From the NCBI GenBank assembly GCA_037447655.1, contig JBBHKE010001513.1:1-27532 (forward strand): DNA of 27,532 nucleotides. The letters are read 5' to 3'. Origin of the DNA: Zygnema cylindricum (taxonomy: Eukaryota > Streptophyta > Zygnematophyceae > Zygnematales > Zygnemataceae). Position 1 is the first letter of the stretch, and every line of letters begins with the position of its first letter. The notes under the pieces were generated by a model. It did no database searches, was not told the origin of the DNA, and was given only the letters and a program-made list of their open reading frames with translations. Position numbers and translations under genes: made by a program. This document shows, in pieces, positions 15,992 to 26,974 of the stretch.

Positions 15992-16997
15992 ACCATTCTG
16001 TAAAGTGTAAACCTATGTTATTTTTCAATCGACGGCCGAACGTTTCCCATCGACGGTCATATATGAATCCGGGTCCTTTCCTCGTTCCAGCTTTGCGACG
16101 GAGTTTGAAAAGTACAGTCGGACAAACGCAAGAAGTTCTGACACTTGGAGCCTCCTTGCGTTGCTATTGGCCTATTGACCTCTTTTTTGGACAAAAGCTA
16201 TTCCGATTTAGCGTGTTACAGTTAAGTACATTTGACGGCGACGGCTATGGCGATGGTGGAAAAATATTTAGGGCGCATTCCCATGGCAAACAGAATGTAA
16301 TATGTTTAGGGTTTTATCTGTAACTTTTAGCTTTTAACGAACAAAAAGCGCTCAGCTTTCAGGTTCCGACAAGCAATTTACAATATGTTCGTCATGGAAA
16401 TTCAGTGTGAAATGTGAAACGGCCGTCATTCACATAGTCGCCAACAGGTTCGCCGGCAGGTTTGGCAGCAGGTTCGCCAGCACCTGGAGTCCCTCGTGCT
16501 CTACCTCGGCATGCATATGCAGCCAATGAAATCGATCCAAAAGCTCCAATGAAAGATTTTCCAAGGACACTTTTCAAGGTTGTTTGGGGGAAATGAGATT
16601 CCACACGTGTTTTAGTCGTGTTTGTTCAAGATCTATTTTTTGTTATCAGATCTTGGTCCATAGAAATGTTTCCTAAACATGTTTCCTGAAACAATACATA
16701 CCTGCGACGCTACTGTAGACTTACGTAATATTTCGACGGCAGTACCCGTTTCAACTATCAGCTAACCTAAAGCACAACTCAACTTTCAACTTCTATGCAG
16801 ATAACTGTCCAAGGCGCTTTAACTACGACTGTCATACATATATCGTCCATTTCGTAAAATTGTGTTATTTTCTGTCAAACACTGTATTAATACGACAAAG
16901 CACATCCAACCACGTGTCTATTTGCTGTATCGTAGTAGATGTGTGCAAGTAAGCAGGCAGGTCCTGTTGACCTCTCTCCTTTCCCATAGCTGTGAGG
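15992..16997. other. Upstream region of the ARM-repeat gene
   Basis: Mixed-complexity DNA. A convincing splice acceptor, CCTCTCTCCTTTCCCATAG, ends at 16989, just before the ARM start codon. This implies a further exon (5' UTR or N-terminal coding) upstream in this region. A nearby GTAAGC donor-like site at 16949 is too close to be the partner. The upstream exon was not identified. Confidence 0.4.
16392..16604 (-). CDS. Possible small protein, unrecognised
   Basis: A 70-codon ATG-started frame with moderate GC. The N-terminal part KSVLGKSFIGAFGSISLAAY could be a short membrane-inserted helix. It is followed by a Gly/Pro/Ala-rich stretch encoded by three 12-bp direct repeats (about 16446-16485). 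The opposite strand is also open (RQQVRRQVWQQVRQHL), so coding on either strand is unproven. No family was recognised. It lies 400 bp upstream of the ARM gene and is divergent to it, so it could also be promoter sequence. Confidence 0.22.
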   Translation of the reverse strand: MESHFPQTTLKSVLGKSFIGAFGSISLAAYACRGRARGTPGAGEPAAKPAGEPVGDYVNDGRFTFHTEFP

Positions 16998-18590
16998 ATG
17001 ACCATGGCTGCCATCCGTCCTCCAACCTTCAAAACCTCTGTTTCCAGTGACGTAGAAGGCGCGGCTCTTCCTATTGGAAAACATACTTCTCTAGAGGATG
17101 TAATAGCTTCCTTAAGTCACGGTACATGTGCAGATAAACGTAAAGCCGCAGAATTTCTCCGTTTCCAATGCAGAGAAAGTGCAGAATGGAGAGAGGCTGT
17201 AGTAAAAGCTGGAGGATTGCCTGTCATTGAATCTCTAATACGCAGTGATGACGTGGCAGTTATGGAGAGTAGTGTGACAGCCCTCCATAACCTCTCTCTC
17301 AGCGATAATCTGCACCGGTTAATGGTGAAATCGGATACTTTGTCAACTTTGGTATATGCTTTGGTAATGGGGAGTGGAACAGCTAAAGCTAATGCAGCAG
17401 CTACAGTTTTTAATCTCTGTAAGCTGCCTGGTAATAGAGAGCTAGTTGCATCACATTTAGGGTTTTATGGTCCTCTAGTGCAGCTGTTGCAGGGAGGGGA
17501 AATCCGGGGAAGGAAGGATGCCGCACATGCTATGTGTTATTTATCACTTGTTTCTCAAGGGAGGAAAGCGCTTGTAAATGCGGGAGTAGTTGCGGTACTT
17601 GTCGAGCTTTCTGATAGAGGAGACATGGCGGAAAAGGTGACAGCTGTCTTGAATAATCTCGCCAAGAGCGCAGATTCTCGGATAGCTTTGATAGAGGAAA
17701 AAGCCGTGGAAGCTTTGGCCGATGTTTTGCAATTTTCTGAATCTTCTCGAGCCGCGGAAGACGCGACTACCGCACTTTTGCGACTGGCGTCACACAATCC
17801 TGACACACTGAATATGGTGGGGGATACTGGAATTCTACCAGATTTGGTTAAGATTTTTCGCAGTGAACGTACGTCGGAAAAATGCAGAAGCAATGTGAGC
17901 TACTTTTGCTTTTATTGTTTTTCTCTTTCTTCTTCTTTTTCCTCTTCCTCTTTCTCCTCTTCGTCTTCTTCTTCTTTGTCTCCTTTTGCTTCTTCTTCTT
18001 TCTTCTTCCTCCTTCTTCTTCCCTCCTAAGGATGGATGGATAAGTAACTTTAGATTCATAGAAGCATTGCACAATGTTTATTTTTGAAGCAGCAAAAGTT
18101 GCTTGTATGTTTATGCAACATGAGTTTGATATGAAAGAAAGTCTGGATTTAGGTCTAATGGTTGCCAGGTCATTATTGCAAACTGAGTTTGAGTACTTTT
18201 TATTTCAGAGTGATGGTTTTTTGAAGCCCAATCAAAGCAGCTGAAAACATAGAAGAAGCCTTCATCAGTGAAGCAATTTGGGAATGTTGGAAGCTGTTTT
18301 CTGCATATCTTTTTCGAGAACTTTGTCTTGCTAAGATGAAGGTATGCTTATATTGTTATTGAAGTAAATGACGTTTTTCTTTGCAGGCAAAAGTGCTTGT
18401 GGATTTATTGAGAACGAGAGGGTTAGACGAAAACCAAAAATCGCTAAGAATAAAGTCGTTAGAAACCGAGGCGGGCTTTCAGGTTGTAACGGTGAGGGGA
18501 TTAGACGAAGCTGAAAAAATACTAAGACTAACTTCGATGGATAGCGAGGAACACTTCGAGGCTCCTGCAAGAAGTTTAAATTACAGATGA
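16998..18590 (+). CDS. Armadillo-repeat protein related to plant U-box/ARM proteins (no U-box seen)
   Basis: Exons 16998-17894 and 18387-18590, joined in phase 0 across a GTGAGC...TTTGCAG intron, give 366 residues. The start could also be ATG 17004, which has the better context (ACCATGGCT). Residues about 20-305 hold roughly six armadillo repeats with typical helix motifs: VVKAGGLPVIESLIRSDDVA, VMESSVTALHNLSL, ANAAATVFNLCKL, GRKDAAHAMCYLSL, KVTAVLNNLAKS, AAEDATTALLRLAS. The last helix, AKVLVDLLR, straddles the intron. This resembles the ARM domain of plant PUB-type ubiquitin ligases, but no U-box precedes it; one could lie in an upstream exon implied by the acceptor at 16989. Without a U-box it would be a protein-interaction scaffold. 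The C-terminal tail holds two copies of a 22-residue segment starting RGLDE. Substrate or partner is unknown. Confidence 0.85.
17895..18386 (+). other. Intron of the ARM-repeat gene, pyrimidine-rich
   Basis: 492 bp. Its first part (17917-18028) is an imperfect TTC/CTT tract that prolongs the open frame by 46 artefactual residues to 18029. The acceptor is TTTTTCTTTGCAG. Reading through the donor would replace the last ARM helix with a Ser/Phe-rich run, which supports splicing here. Confidence 0.8.
18417..18560 (+). repeat. In-frame duplication in the ARM protein C-terminal tail
   Basis: Two segments of 66 bp, at 18417-18482 and 18495-18560, encode RGLDENQKSLRIKSLETEAG and RGLDEAEKILRLTSMDSEEH. 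Their period is 78 bp (26 residues). The copies share the frame and a Leu/Glu/Lys pattern but are diverged in DNA. Confidence 0.75.
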
Positions 18591-18870
18591 GCTCGACGAT
18601 ACCATGGCAAGTCAGGTAGTTTATCTCCAATATTGACGCGAATTTTTGCCTTACCTTGAGCTTCCTCCGATGTGCTTCTTTGTAATCAAAAACGGATCGC
18701 TAAACTGCAGTTTCCATGCTGCGCTGTTAATTTGATTGCGCTTTAGTTTATCAATATTAGAATAATGTCAGGTATCATCTCCTCCACCTCAGCTTTGTAG
18801 CTTACTGAGTCCAATTCTTTTTGTTTCTTTTTCATGTCTTCACCTGCACATACAAACCGTTCATTTTCTG

Positions 18871-18970
18871 TGTCCCTCCTTATCCCTCTGTCCCTCCTTA
18901 TCTCTCTGTCCCTCCTTATCTCTCTGTCACTCCTTATCTCTCTGTCAATTTTTATCTCTCTGTCCCCCCT
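18871..18970 (+). repeat. 18-bp minisatellite, about 5.5 units
   Basis: Unit TGTCCCTCCTTATCTCTC with exact 18-bp spacing from 18871. Middle units are nearly identical, outer units diverged. It makes a hexapeptide (DREIRR) frame on the minus strand. It lies 280 bp after the ARM stop codon, possibly in the 3' UTR; AATAAA follows at 19012. Confidence 0.9.
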
Positions 18971-20192
18971 CCTCTGTTGCTTCTCCAGCATACAATTGTT
19001 TCCGTTGGTTTAATAAAAGGTCGCCTATGCAGTTTAAGTTATTCAGTGGGTTTTTTTTTTTCCGGTGGGATTTTGTAAAAATAAGACTGAAAAGTTATTT
19101 TTTAGTGTAAGGTACTCATTTCTCACAGTTTATAGTGTACATGGAACAGTTTCTGGCCCTTTTTCTGAATTCAATGGTTTAATATTTATTTTTGTTTTGA
19201 TTAGGGATGAAATTGAGATACTTTGTAGTTATTGTACTGCATTGTAATACCGCAAATATTGATTATTAAGTGAAATGATTATTAGGTGAATGGTCGAGAA
19301 AAAATTTCGTCTCAAATTTTTAGTGCACGGAGAGGGTTTTTGGAGTTTTGTGGAAACCAATACAACGAAAGACAAGGGCAATTACCTCAAATTACAAACT
19401 CTTTTCGACCTTATCTTTTAAATTTTTGTTTCCTCCAAAATAGCTAAATACAGGGTAACCTATACTGACCATAGTAGCTAAAAACTTTTTTCTGGCAGTT
19501 AAAAGGTTTTTACCTCGATGTTCAATTTCTGTATTTTCTTTTCTGAGGCATACAATACAATACAATTTTCTTTTTTCCGACAGCTCTTTTAAAGAAATGA
19601 AAAAATAAAAAAGTACCAACGGTTAAAAACGAAGTTAAAGATGTTTTGGGCGCAAAAAATACGTAACCCTAATAGTGATGAGCAGTGTGAGTTCCCTTAT
19701 ATAGAGCTATTTTGGAGGAGACAATATTTCCCCTTTATATTCTTTGTAATTTAGCCTCAAAGTACTCAATATCATTAAAACCGGGTACCTAATAGTCGCA
19801 CCTGTTTCAAAAAAAAAAAAAAGGACATCAAGGGGAACTTTTGACATGAAACAGTTCATATTTGTCGATATTAGTTTTGACTTACATAGTTCCGTACTTT
19901 GGTTGTACTTTGGTTGTTGGTTGGAGGAGGATAAGATTGTAGCATGTATATTTTCCCAAAAAAGTGTGATTTATTTTCTTGGCGGAACGACTTGCAGTAT
20001 ATGCAAGTTATCATCTTTGCTTATATACTTTTGTCCTTTCCTAATAAACTTTAATAAATGTTATACATTTTGCTTTGGTCCAAGGATTTTTATACTCTAT
20101 AGGAATACTGAGATTTTTTTGTTATTTCATGTCGACGTTTCCTCCTTTTTGTTTGAAACAGGTACGATAATATAAACATCATGTATGTTTAA
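18971..20192. other. Intergenic DNA, no gene seen
   Basis: AT-rich with A and T runs. A plus frame at 19846-20175 (109 codons) is Phe/Ile-rich in the way AT-rich DNA often is. It has no motif or splice context that would support a gene. Confidence 0.5.
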
Positions 20193-20194
20193 TA

Positions 20195-20390
20195 CACCGC
20201 TCATCGTTATTAGAGTTAATAACACTAATTCGGTCGCGACTTTTTTTGGCCCAAAATCACAAAATAGCGTGAACAACACCATTGAAGGACATGGACTACA
20301 ATTTGGCACGTCTCCTTGCACTAAATTAGTATTATTGATTATAACGAATTAGCACTAGTAAATCCTTTACGCTAATAATGACGGGCGGTG
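20195..20390 (+). mobile_element. TA-flanked short MITE (196 bp)
   Basis: Left end CACCGCTCATCGTTATTAGA, right end inverted CACCGCCCGTCATTATTAGC; TA flanks at 20193-20194 and 20391-20392. The interior has AACACTAATT/AATTAGCACTA subterminal motifs and no open frame. The termini are less well matched than in other elements, suggesting an older copy. Confidence 0.85.
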
Positions 20391-20392
20391 TA

Positions 20393-21841
20393 GTTTTGTG
20401 TATAGAACCACATCGTATAATGAAATATCAGGCGACCTTTGCTGTTTGGTGATGTAAGTCAGCATGGTGTTCATACGACATTCCGGTCTCGATAATATGT
20501 GAAACAGTGTGACATTATATTTTGATGTGGTCGATGAGGCGCAACAAACAACGATAAAAATCCAAATTTTTATGTTGAGCATGTCCATATCACGGTATGC
20601 AAAGAGTTTTTTGTTGCCAGTAATTGTAATTGTTTTCCTTCAAAAATGCAATTGTTGCCGCGACCTTGAAGTTGGTGTATTTCTAAAAGCTAAGGTCCTA
20701 GAAAGGAAACACGCACTCTGTTATCGTTTTTGTAACATGGAATGTCATATGTTACTTCAGCAACATAGGTGTATCGGCAATGTAACATCGGCCAAAAAAT
20801 TGGCATTGCAACATCACTGGTATTGACACACAATATCACATCGATAAAACATCGGAAATAAAAAACGTTGGCAACGTCCACATAGAAATGCCTTTGCGTG
20901 TTCTTCAAGAACTTGTATGCATTGACGAGCAAAGCACATTGCATCGTATATTCGCCTGTTTTGACAAAATACACCTACCAATTATAACACAAAAGTGAAT
21001 TAAAAAGAGCGTGATGGTAAACCATATGATTCTATGGGAACAAAAGGGGCAGCAATGCCAAAAATGGAAAATGACAGGCGGAGGGAAGCAGACAAAGGGG
21101 AAAAGCAAGTCGAAAGAAACGAACATACAAGAAAATGGCACGTAAAACAAAGACACGCAAAGAGGCAACAACCACTAAAGTAAGGACACAGCAGGGTGCT
21201 TAAACCATCACTACACAACCAAACCACGACATAATAAGGAACGAAAATAGATGTCCCTTTAGATAAAACACAAGGCACTAGGACATCGGGGAGCTACTTT
21301 TCATCTATGACTCGATTATCAATCGTTTCTACATTATTTGTGATCAAGAGAATGTATTAATTCTTAGTATATTAGTATGGATCATACGAGTAAATATGAG
21401 TACCTTTATATGAAAAAACAAATGTTTCCTATTTGCATATTGTGCACGTATTATACTGCGTAAATCTAGCATACCTGGATTGTTCACGCCCAAGGATTGA
21501 CTTCATGACGTCAACTCTTGGTCAATAAAATTGTTAGTATAGAGTACAACTTTGACAATGTGACATTATGGAAGTAAGAATGTAACAGTACTTTTCGTAC
21601 TTTTCATGACACTTTACTCTATTTGAGGGTAATTCTTGAGGTCCTTAGGTCAAGATACAACAAAGGATCAAGAATGTCAAAATGTTTGAACCAATTTCCC
21701 CCCCAAATTTTCAATGAAATGTTAAAACAAAAATTCGGCATTTGATTTGACATTTTATTTAAGATTCTATTGATGTACTTTTCATATCCCCTTAAGGATA
21801 TTTTTGTCATCATACTTGTGATTTTCGCACTAAACCTATTT
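20393..21841. other. Intergenic DNA, no gene seen
   Basis: AT-rich, except for a purine-rich patch at about 21000-21200. That patch gives a 49-codon plus frame with many charged residues and hydrophobic shadow frames on the other strand. No domain or splice signals support a gene. Confidence 0.5.
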
Positions 21842-21843
21842 TA

Positions 21844-22060
21844 CACCGTGGATCGCAATAAGAATAAATTTGCAATTAGTGTGCACTAGAAGTTTGTGTG
21901 GTCCACAATATATGTTCATTGAAAAAATGATCGTAGTCGATCTAGAATAGGTGCCCGTGTCCAGACTGAATATTGGGTTCCACACTAATCGTAATAAGCC
22001 CTTAAAGTGGTCCACACTATTTGATATAATGGACAATAACTACGGACCACATTTGTGTTT
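21844..22060 (+). mobile_element. Possible MITE remnant with one recognisable terminus
   Basis: Left end CACCGTGGATCGCAATAAGA preceded by TA. Inside are GTGTGGTCCACA and CCACACTATTTGATATAATG (22013-22032), related to the internal motif of the other elements. No inverted right terminus was found; it may have been lost. The 3' limit is a guess. Confidence 0.5.
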
Positions 22061-22182
22061 CCGATCCTGAGAACTACACCACCTATTGTTAGAGATACTG
22101 ATTGTTTCCCTAGTTTCCACGACTTTAATTTGTGGCGGCAAACAGATTCTTCAAGAATCAAATCAAAACAACTAAAGGACTA

Positions 22183-22721
22183 CACCGCGCATCGTTATTA
22201 GTGTCACGGTCACTAATTTGGGTTCTTAAAATTTTGATTTTTTTCCAAAAATAGTATACGTGATTTTAATTTTTCCTTGACGTTAATTGAAGTTCCGTAC
22301 AAATTAGCGTACAGAACGAAAGTACATTAATATGTAAATAGTGTGGTGTACTGTCGATGTCAGACAGTACATAAATGTACCTTTTTAGTTGAAAATTTTA
22401 CAAAAAATGACTTAAATCGGACGCGTTCGCATAGGAACTTGCGCTAAAAAAACGGGATTGGTCTGACATGTAAATAAGTCTGACATGTACGGATATTTAA
22501 ATTTCATTACGGTGTACGATTTTTTATATTTTGTACGAATACATATAATAATGTATATAATCGTACAGAAAATTTTCCATTTTTGCTGTTCCAAATTAGC
22601 GTTAACACTGAAATTAGAATAAACCTTTTTTTTTTAAATTTTCAAATTCTTAATTAGCGTCAATGACGGTATATTTACTTACACACTATTTAAACTTTGA
22701 CACTAATAACGATGCGCGGTG
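22183..22721 (+). mobile_element. TA-flanked MITE, family C (539 bp)
   Basis: Perfect 24-bp inverted termini beginning CACCGCGCATCGTTATTAGT, with TA at 22181-22182 and 22722-22723. The internal motif GTAAATAGTGTGGTGTAC is at about 22334-22351. It has no long open frame. Confidence 0.93.
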
Positions 22722-22902
22722 TAGTTATGTCAACTCGTTTTAAACGCGGTCGGTAAAACCTCTCCTGGCCAATCAGAAAATTTCCGGAATATTAGCAACC
22801 AACTCGTAAAGTACATACAGTACAGCACTATGGTTTACTCATTTCGTTTTCGTTTCTGGCAATTTAATTATGTTTCGTTTTTGACATGACCTCAGTTCTG
22901 TA

Positions 22903-23390
22903 CACCGTGAATCGCTATTAGCGTAATAAAAAATATAGCGTAATGAAACAATTAGCGTACTTTACGGTAAATTGTGTTTTTTCGGGTACACCATGATACT
23001 AATTTTTATGTACTCTAATTTGTAAACTGCTTTGTAAAAAATTTCGGCACGTAATATGTCAACACTAAAACATGTAGATGTACGAAATTATTCAAATCGT
23101 ACGCCTTCGCGTTTTTTTGACATCTGCGTATGCCGGAAAATACTTACGCAATTATATATTATTATATTTTCTGTACTTTAAAGTTTAAAAATGTACGGAA
23201 TAGTACAGATCTGACAATCCGTACACCACACTATTTAAAAGGACACTAAATTAAAGTTATGAACCGCATTGAGCGGGGTACCTCAAATAACGTGCAAAAA
23301 CATTTAGCATACTTTATTCTATTTGAGAATTTGCCCCAAAAAAAGGGGTACCCCAATTAGCGTCATGTACGCTAATAGCGATTCACGGTG
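22903..23390 (-). mobile_element. TA-flanked MITE, family B, copy 2, inverted (488 bp)
   Basis: Near-full-length reverse complement of the element at 11547-12033, including the GGGGTACCCC end. Termini are perfect; TA flanks are at 22901-22902 and 23391-23392. The internal motif appears as GTACACCACACTATTTAA at 23221-23238. Only eight bases (TA plus GATCTG) separate it from the TA that begins the next element. Confidence 0.95.
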
Positions 23391-23400
23391 TAGATCTGTA

Positions 23401-23900
23401 CACCGCGAATCGTAATTAGAGTAAATTACATTAATTCGCTCGCTCGAAATTTCGACTCTATCACATGAAATAGAGTAAATGATTCTAATTTTTTCATTAT
23501 TCTATTTAAGGTAAAGTTTAATTAGCGTTTTTAATTCTAATATAGGTTCGTTTTAAATAATGTGGAGTACAGACGACCTCCGACCGTGCAAAATTGTACT
23601 TTATTAAGTAAAAAAGTACAAATAATGATTTAATACAGGCCGTTATCATGTAACAGCGTTTTAACAAACCGTGTAGTGCAAACGTCATAGTGACGATAAA
23701 CTGTACGCTTTGCCAAATTCTGTACGAATACCTTGTTTACAGTAGAGGATATTAACGTGCCAAATTAGAGTACTTAAATAAATTAGAGTAAACTTCATAG
23801 TTGAAACAGCTCTATCACACAAATTAGCGTTCATTACTCTAATTTTTTTTTTAGTTTTTGTACTCTAATTTTTTCATTACTCTAATTACGATTCACGGTG
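23401..23900 (+). mobile_element. TA-flanked MITE, family A, copy 2 (500 bp)
   Basis: Same orientation and nearly full identity to 6596-7088, with a few small indels. TA flanks are at 23399-23400 and 23901-23902. The left terminus retains CACCGCGAATCG; the right has one change (CACGGTG for CGCGGTG). Confidence 0.95.
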
Positions 23901-23952
23901 TAGTGTAATTGACGAGTGAGCAGACCGTACTAACCCTAAATTGAGTACAGTG

Positions 23953-24536
23953 CACCGCCAATCGTTATTAGCGTTTAAAAATTGTTTGTGTTAAAAATTA
24001 ATTAGCGTTATTAACGCTAATTTGAATTTTTCAAGGAATTTCGAAAAAAAAAAATTACTCTAATTGATCTATAACGCTGATTTAGGTACAATGGATCTGC
24101 CATCAGGATCTTCTCAGTAAAATAGGTAAAAGTACAAAATCTGACAAATCGTACACCATCGCGTCATTTTACTCTAATTTATTCATAACTCTATTTTGGG
24201 TTTTCTGCCGTATGATTAATAAACGATCAATGTCTTTACACTAAAATAGGTACAATCTTATTCCGCCTTTTTCTAAGCTCAGTTTTACGTGCGATCGTGA
24301 TTATTTTAATCCATGTTTCGTACTTTTTTGCTTAACAAAGTACCATTTTGTACGGCCTGCTACGTCCGTACACCACACTATTCAAGAAGATCATAAGCTA
24401 TAATTATTAACGCTAATTTACCAGAACCTTAATTAACGTAAAAAAAAAATAGTGTTATTAATTCTATTTCAAGTTTTGTGGTCAAAATTTGGGGGTGCCG
24501 ATATAGCGTTCATAACGCTAATAACGATTGGCGGTG
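23953..24536 (+). mobile_element. TA-flanked MITE, family E (584 bp)
   Basis: Perfect 23-bp inverted termini beginning CACCGCCAATCGTTATTAGC. The right flank is TA (24537-24538); the left flank is TG, probably a mutated TA. The internal motif is present in inverted form as GTACACCACACTATTCAAG near 24368. The right end closely matches the 199-bp element at 12091-12289. Confidence 0.9.
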
Positions 24537-24579
24537 TACTGTTCAAGCCATCCTGGGGCCGAATGTTCGTACATAACTT

Positions 24580-25076
24580 TTTGTTGTGTTTGTGAATAAA
24601 GTAATGTGTTGTGTTTGTGAATAAAGTAATGTGTTGTGTTCGTGAGAGATGTGTTTGAGAGATATGTTTGTCTGATCGTGAAAAAAACAAACTTTTATGC
24701 ATGGTGGAACTATTGTGTTGTGTTTGTGTTGTGTTCGTGTGTTTGTGTCATAAGTAAATGATGTCGTATGTTATAGAATAACTGCGTTCGTGAGATAAAA
24801 AAAACTATTGTGTTGTGTTCGTGTGTTTGTGTCATAAGTAAACGATGTCGTATGTTATAGAATAACTGCGTTCGTGAGAGAAACAAAACTATTGTGTTGT
24901 GTTCGTGAAAGAAACAAGTTTCTATACATAGTGGAATTTATGTGTTATGTTCATAAAAGATGGGTTGTGTTCGTCAAAGAAGTAAATTTGTGTTCGTGGG
25001 AGTTGTGTTGTGTTCGTGAAATAAATAAATTTCTATACATGGTGGCACTACTGCGTTGTGTTGTGTTGTGTTAAGC
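24580..25076 (+). repeat. Complex GTTGTG/TTCGTG tandem repeats with higher-order structure
   Basis: Three layers are visible. GTTGTGTTTGTGAATAAAGTAATGT (25 bp) is repeated from 24583. An 84-bp unit containing GTCATAAGTAAATGATGTCG is repeated at 24727-24810 and 24811-24893. Three related segments, near 24678, 24903 and 25015, carry CTATACATGGTGG-type sequence after CGTGAAA. No coding potential is apparent. Confidence 0.85.
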
Positions 25077-26972
25077 TTAACCATGCTCCTCTTCCCTTTC
25101 CCGAGGAATTTTCTTTTTGGAAACATTACGCTTCTGGTTTGTTTTAGTTCATACAGTGTACCTCGTTGAATTCCCGACACTTCCAGTTACCAAGATTAGA
25201 CCGCCGACCAGATCCAGCCGTCTCTTTTTCCCCTACTCGAATCGAGGTAAATGCCTCGACGCGGATGCATGTTTAAATTTAGTTCGCTGTGCGACCCTTC
25301 TCATACCTTCCAATAGGAAGAGCTAAAGAGTTTTGTACAGATTCGTAATCACTGCCGTCGATGCGGGCCTCCGGTGACGAGGATTGTACGATCATTATTT
25401 AAAGGGTACGCATCGGCACTTATGGTGTGTTCGCTGACGTGTCTTCGCAACTTGTGGAGCTTAATCTGACGCGCGACCCCATTGCCAAGATAGTTGTACA
25501 GCCTACAAAAAATTTTGTAGCCTGGTAAACGACAAAAGACGGTTAAACCTCATATAACGGTTGACAGTCCACTCAATGGGTTTTTTTTTAGTGTTGTGTA
25601 TCGGGTCAAAACTTATCGCGACGAAACCGATACCGATAATTATCGGTTATTGAACGGTGAGGGGTCCCGCTATATCGCTCCGGAACCAACAATTTATTTG
25701 TCGCCGGTAAGTGTAAAAAATATAGTAATACTATATCATAGTACTTTATACTATGTTGTATCATATTTTTTACATTATATAGCCTGGTGTGCCACGTATG
25801 GCAATCGGCTCCATACTTCCGTACAAAAAAATACAAGTGTACGGTCTAAAACTTACAAGTATCGCCAATAACTATTGAGCCCGATATTTATCGGTAATTC
25901 ATCGCGATATATCGGTTTTTTACCGCGATTATTTCGTTGCCAACATACCAAACCAATATATCGGTTGTCAATAGTTCAATACCAAGTACATAGTTATCGC
26001 CAAATGGCTAACAAGACACATTATTAGCTTTGGTGGTGTGTATTGGGTGCCGCTTGCCAATATTCAAAACGTGCCTTTTTTTGACCCACCAATATTCGAT
26101 ATCGCTTCGCTATATCGAAATGTCTCATATCGCAACATAATTACAATACATCGCGACGAGTTACCGGGTCAATAAATACCGCGATACCTCCGTACGTCGA
26201 TCATTCTAAACAATTTTCAAACCCCTCCTCCCCTCAAACTTGTTTTTCGTACGAGTGTTGTTTACGTTATAACCTGTGTTGTGAAAGAATCGCCGGATCT
26301 AGTTTTAAAATAGTTTGAACTTTTATGAAAACAAGGTCTATCGGAACTGCCCTCTAGTTTAAACTACCCAAATATTTGAGGCATATCAAAAATACACAAA
26401 TGTAAAACAAGGTGTATCCTTACAAGTACGAAAGTGCATTTGGATGTAGAAACACACCTTAACACATAATTTTAAAGAAATAAAAAATGGCATAAAATAA
26501 GAAATCAAAAAAAATATGAAAATATTTTTAATGACAATACCTCAATACATTGCTTTTTTTTCTTGACAATATATGTTTTGTGATGCCTCGTTCCTTCAAG
26601 TTGCCATTGTGAACATGTCGCGTCGGAGTTCCATCGAGAGGCTTTTGGCAACAACAGGACATGAGGGGCAAAGACAAAGGCGTCGTTTTCAACCATGAAC
26701 AACACAAGGTTGGAAGGTTGTACGTCTACATTATCAAGACATGCGGCGTCACAAGCAGTTTAAAAAAAAAATTGCAATATTATTGTAGACAATCGTCACA
26801 GGCATCGTCGATGTATACAATCGTTACAAAGTTAAATTAAAGATTTCGTTCTTGCGCATTATGACACTTGAAGAACATGTACGGAGAATATCAAGTGAGT
26901 TTGCTTACTTACAATTACATAGGGACTCACCCAAAAACGGTTACTCTATGGGAATGTGAATACGGACAACTG
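25077..26972. other. Intergenic DNA with a coding-like fragment and hairpins
   Basis: 25403-25528 (plus, no ATG) is open and reads RIGTYGVFADVSSQLVELNL before ending at TAA; it looks protein-like but was not recognised. 25502-25519 is the palindrome CTACAAAAAATTTTGTAG. At about 25711-25775 an 11-bp inverted repeat (GTAAAAAATAT) encloses a TATAGTA-rich loop, possibly a small foldback element. The TATCGG motif recurs between 25620 and 26120. No gene is evident. Confidence 0.4.
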
Positions 26973-26974
26973 TA

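Noticed and set aside
19846-20175. 109-codon plus frame
   Set aside because: Composition is that of AT-rich random DNA, no domain and no splice or promoter support.
21120-21205. Short basic plus-strand peptide MARKTKTRKEATTTK, superficially like a histone H3 tail
   Set aside because: The order and modifiable residues do not match H3, the frame is short, and no histone fold follows.
20905-21278. Cys/Phe-rich minus-strand frames suggestive of membrane proteins
   Set aside because: Complement of an A/G-rich stretch; two overlapping frames are equally hydrophobic and neither has a motif.
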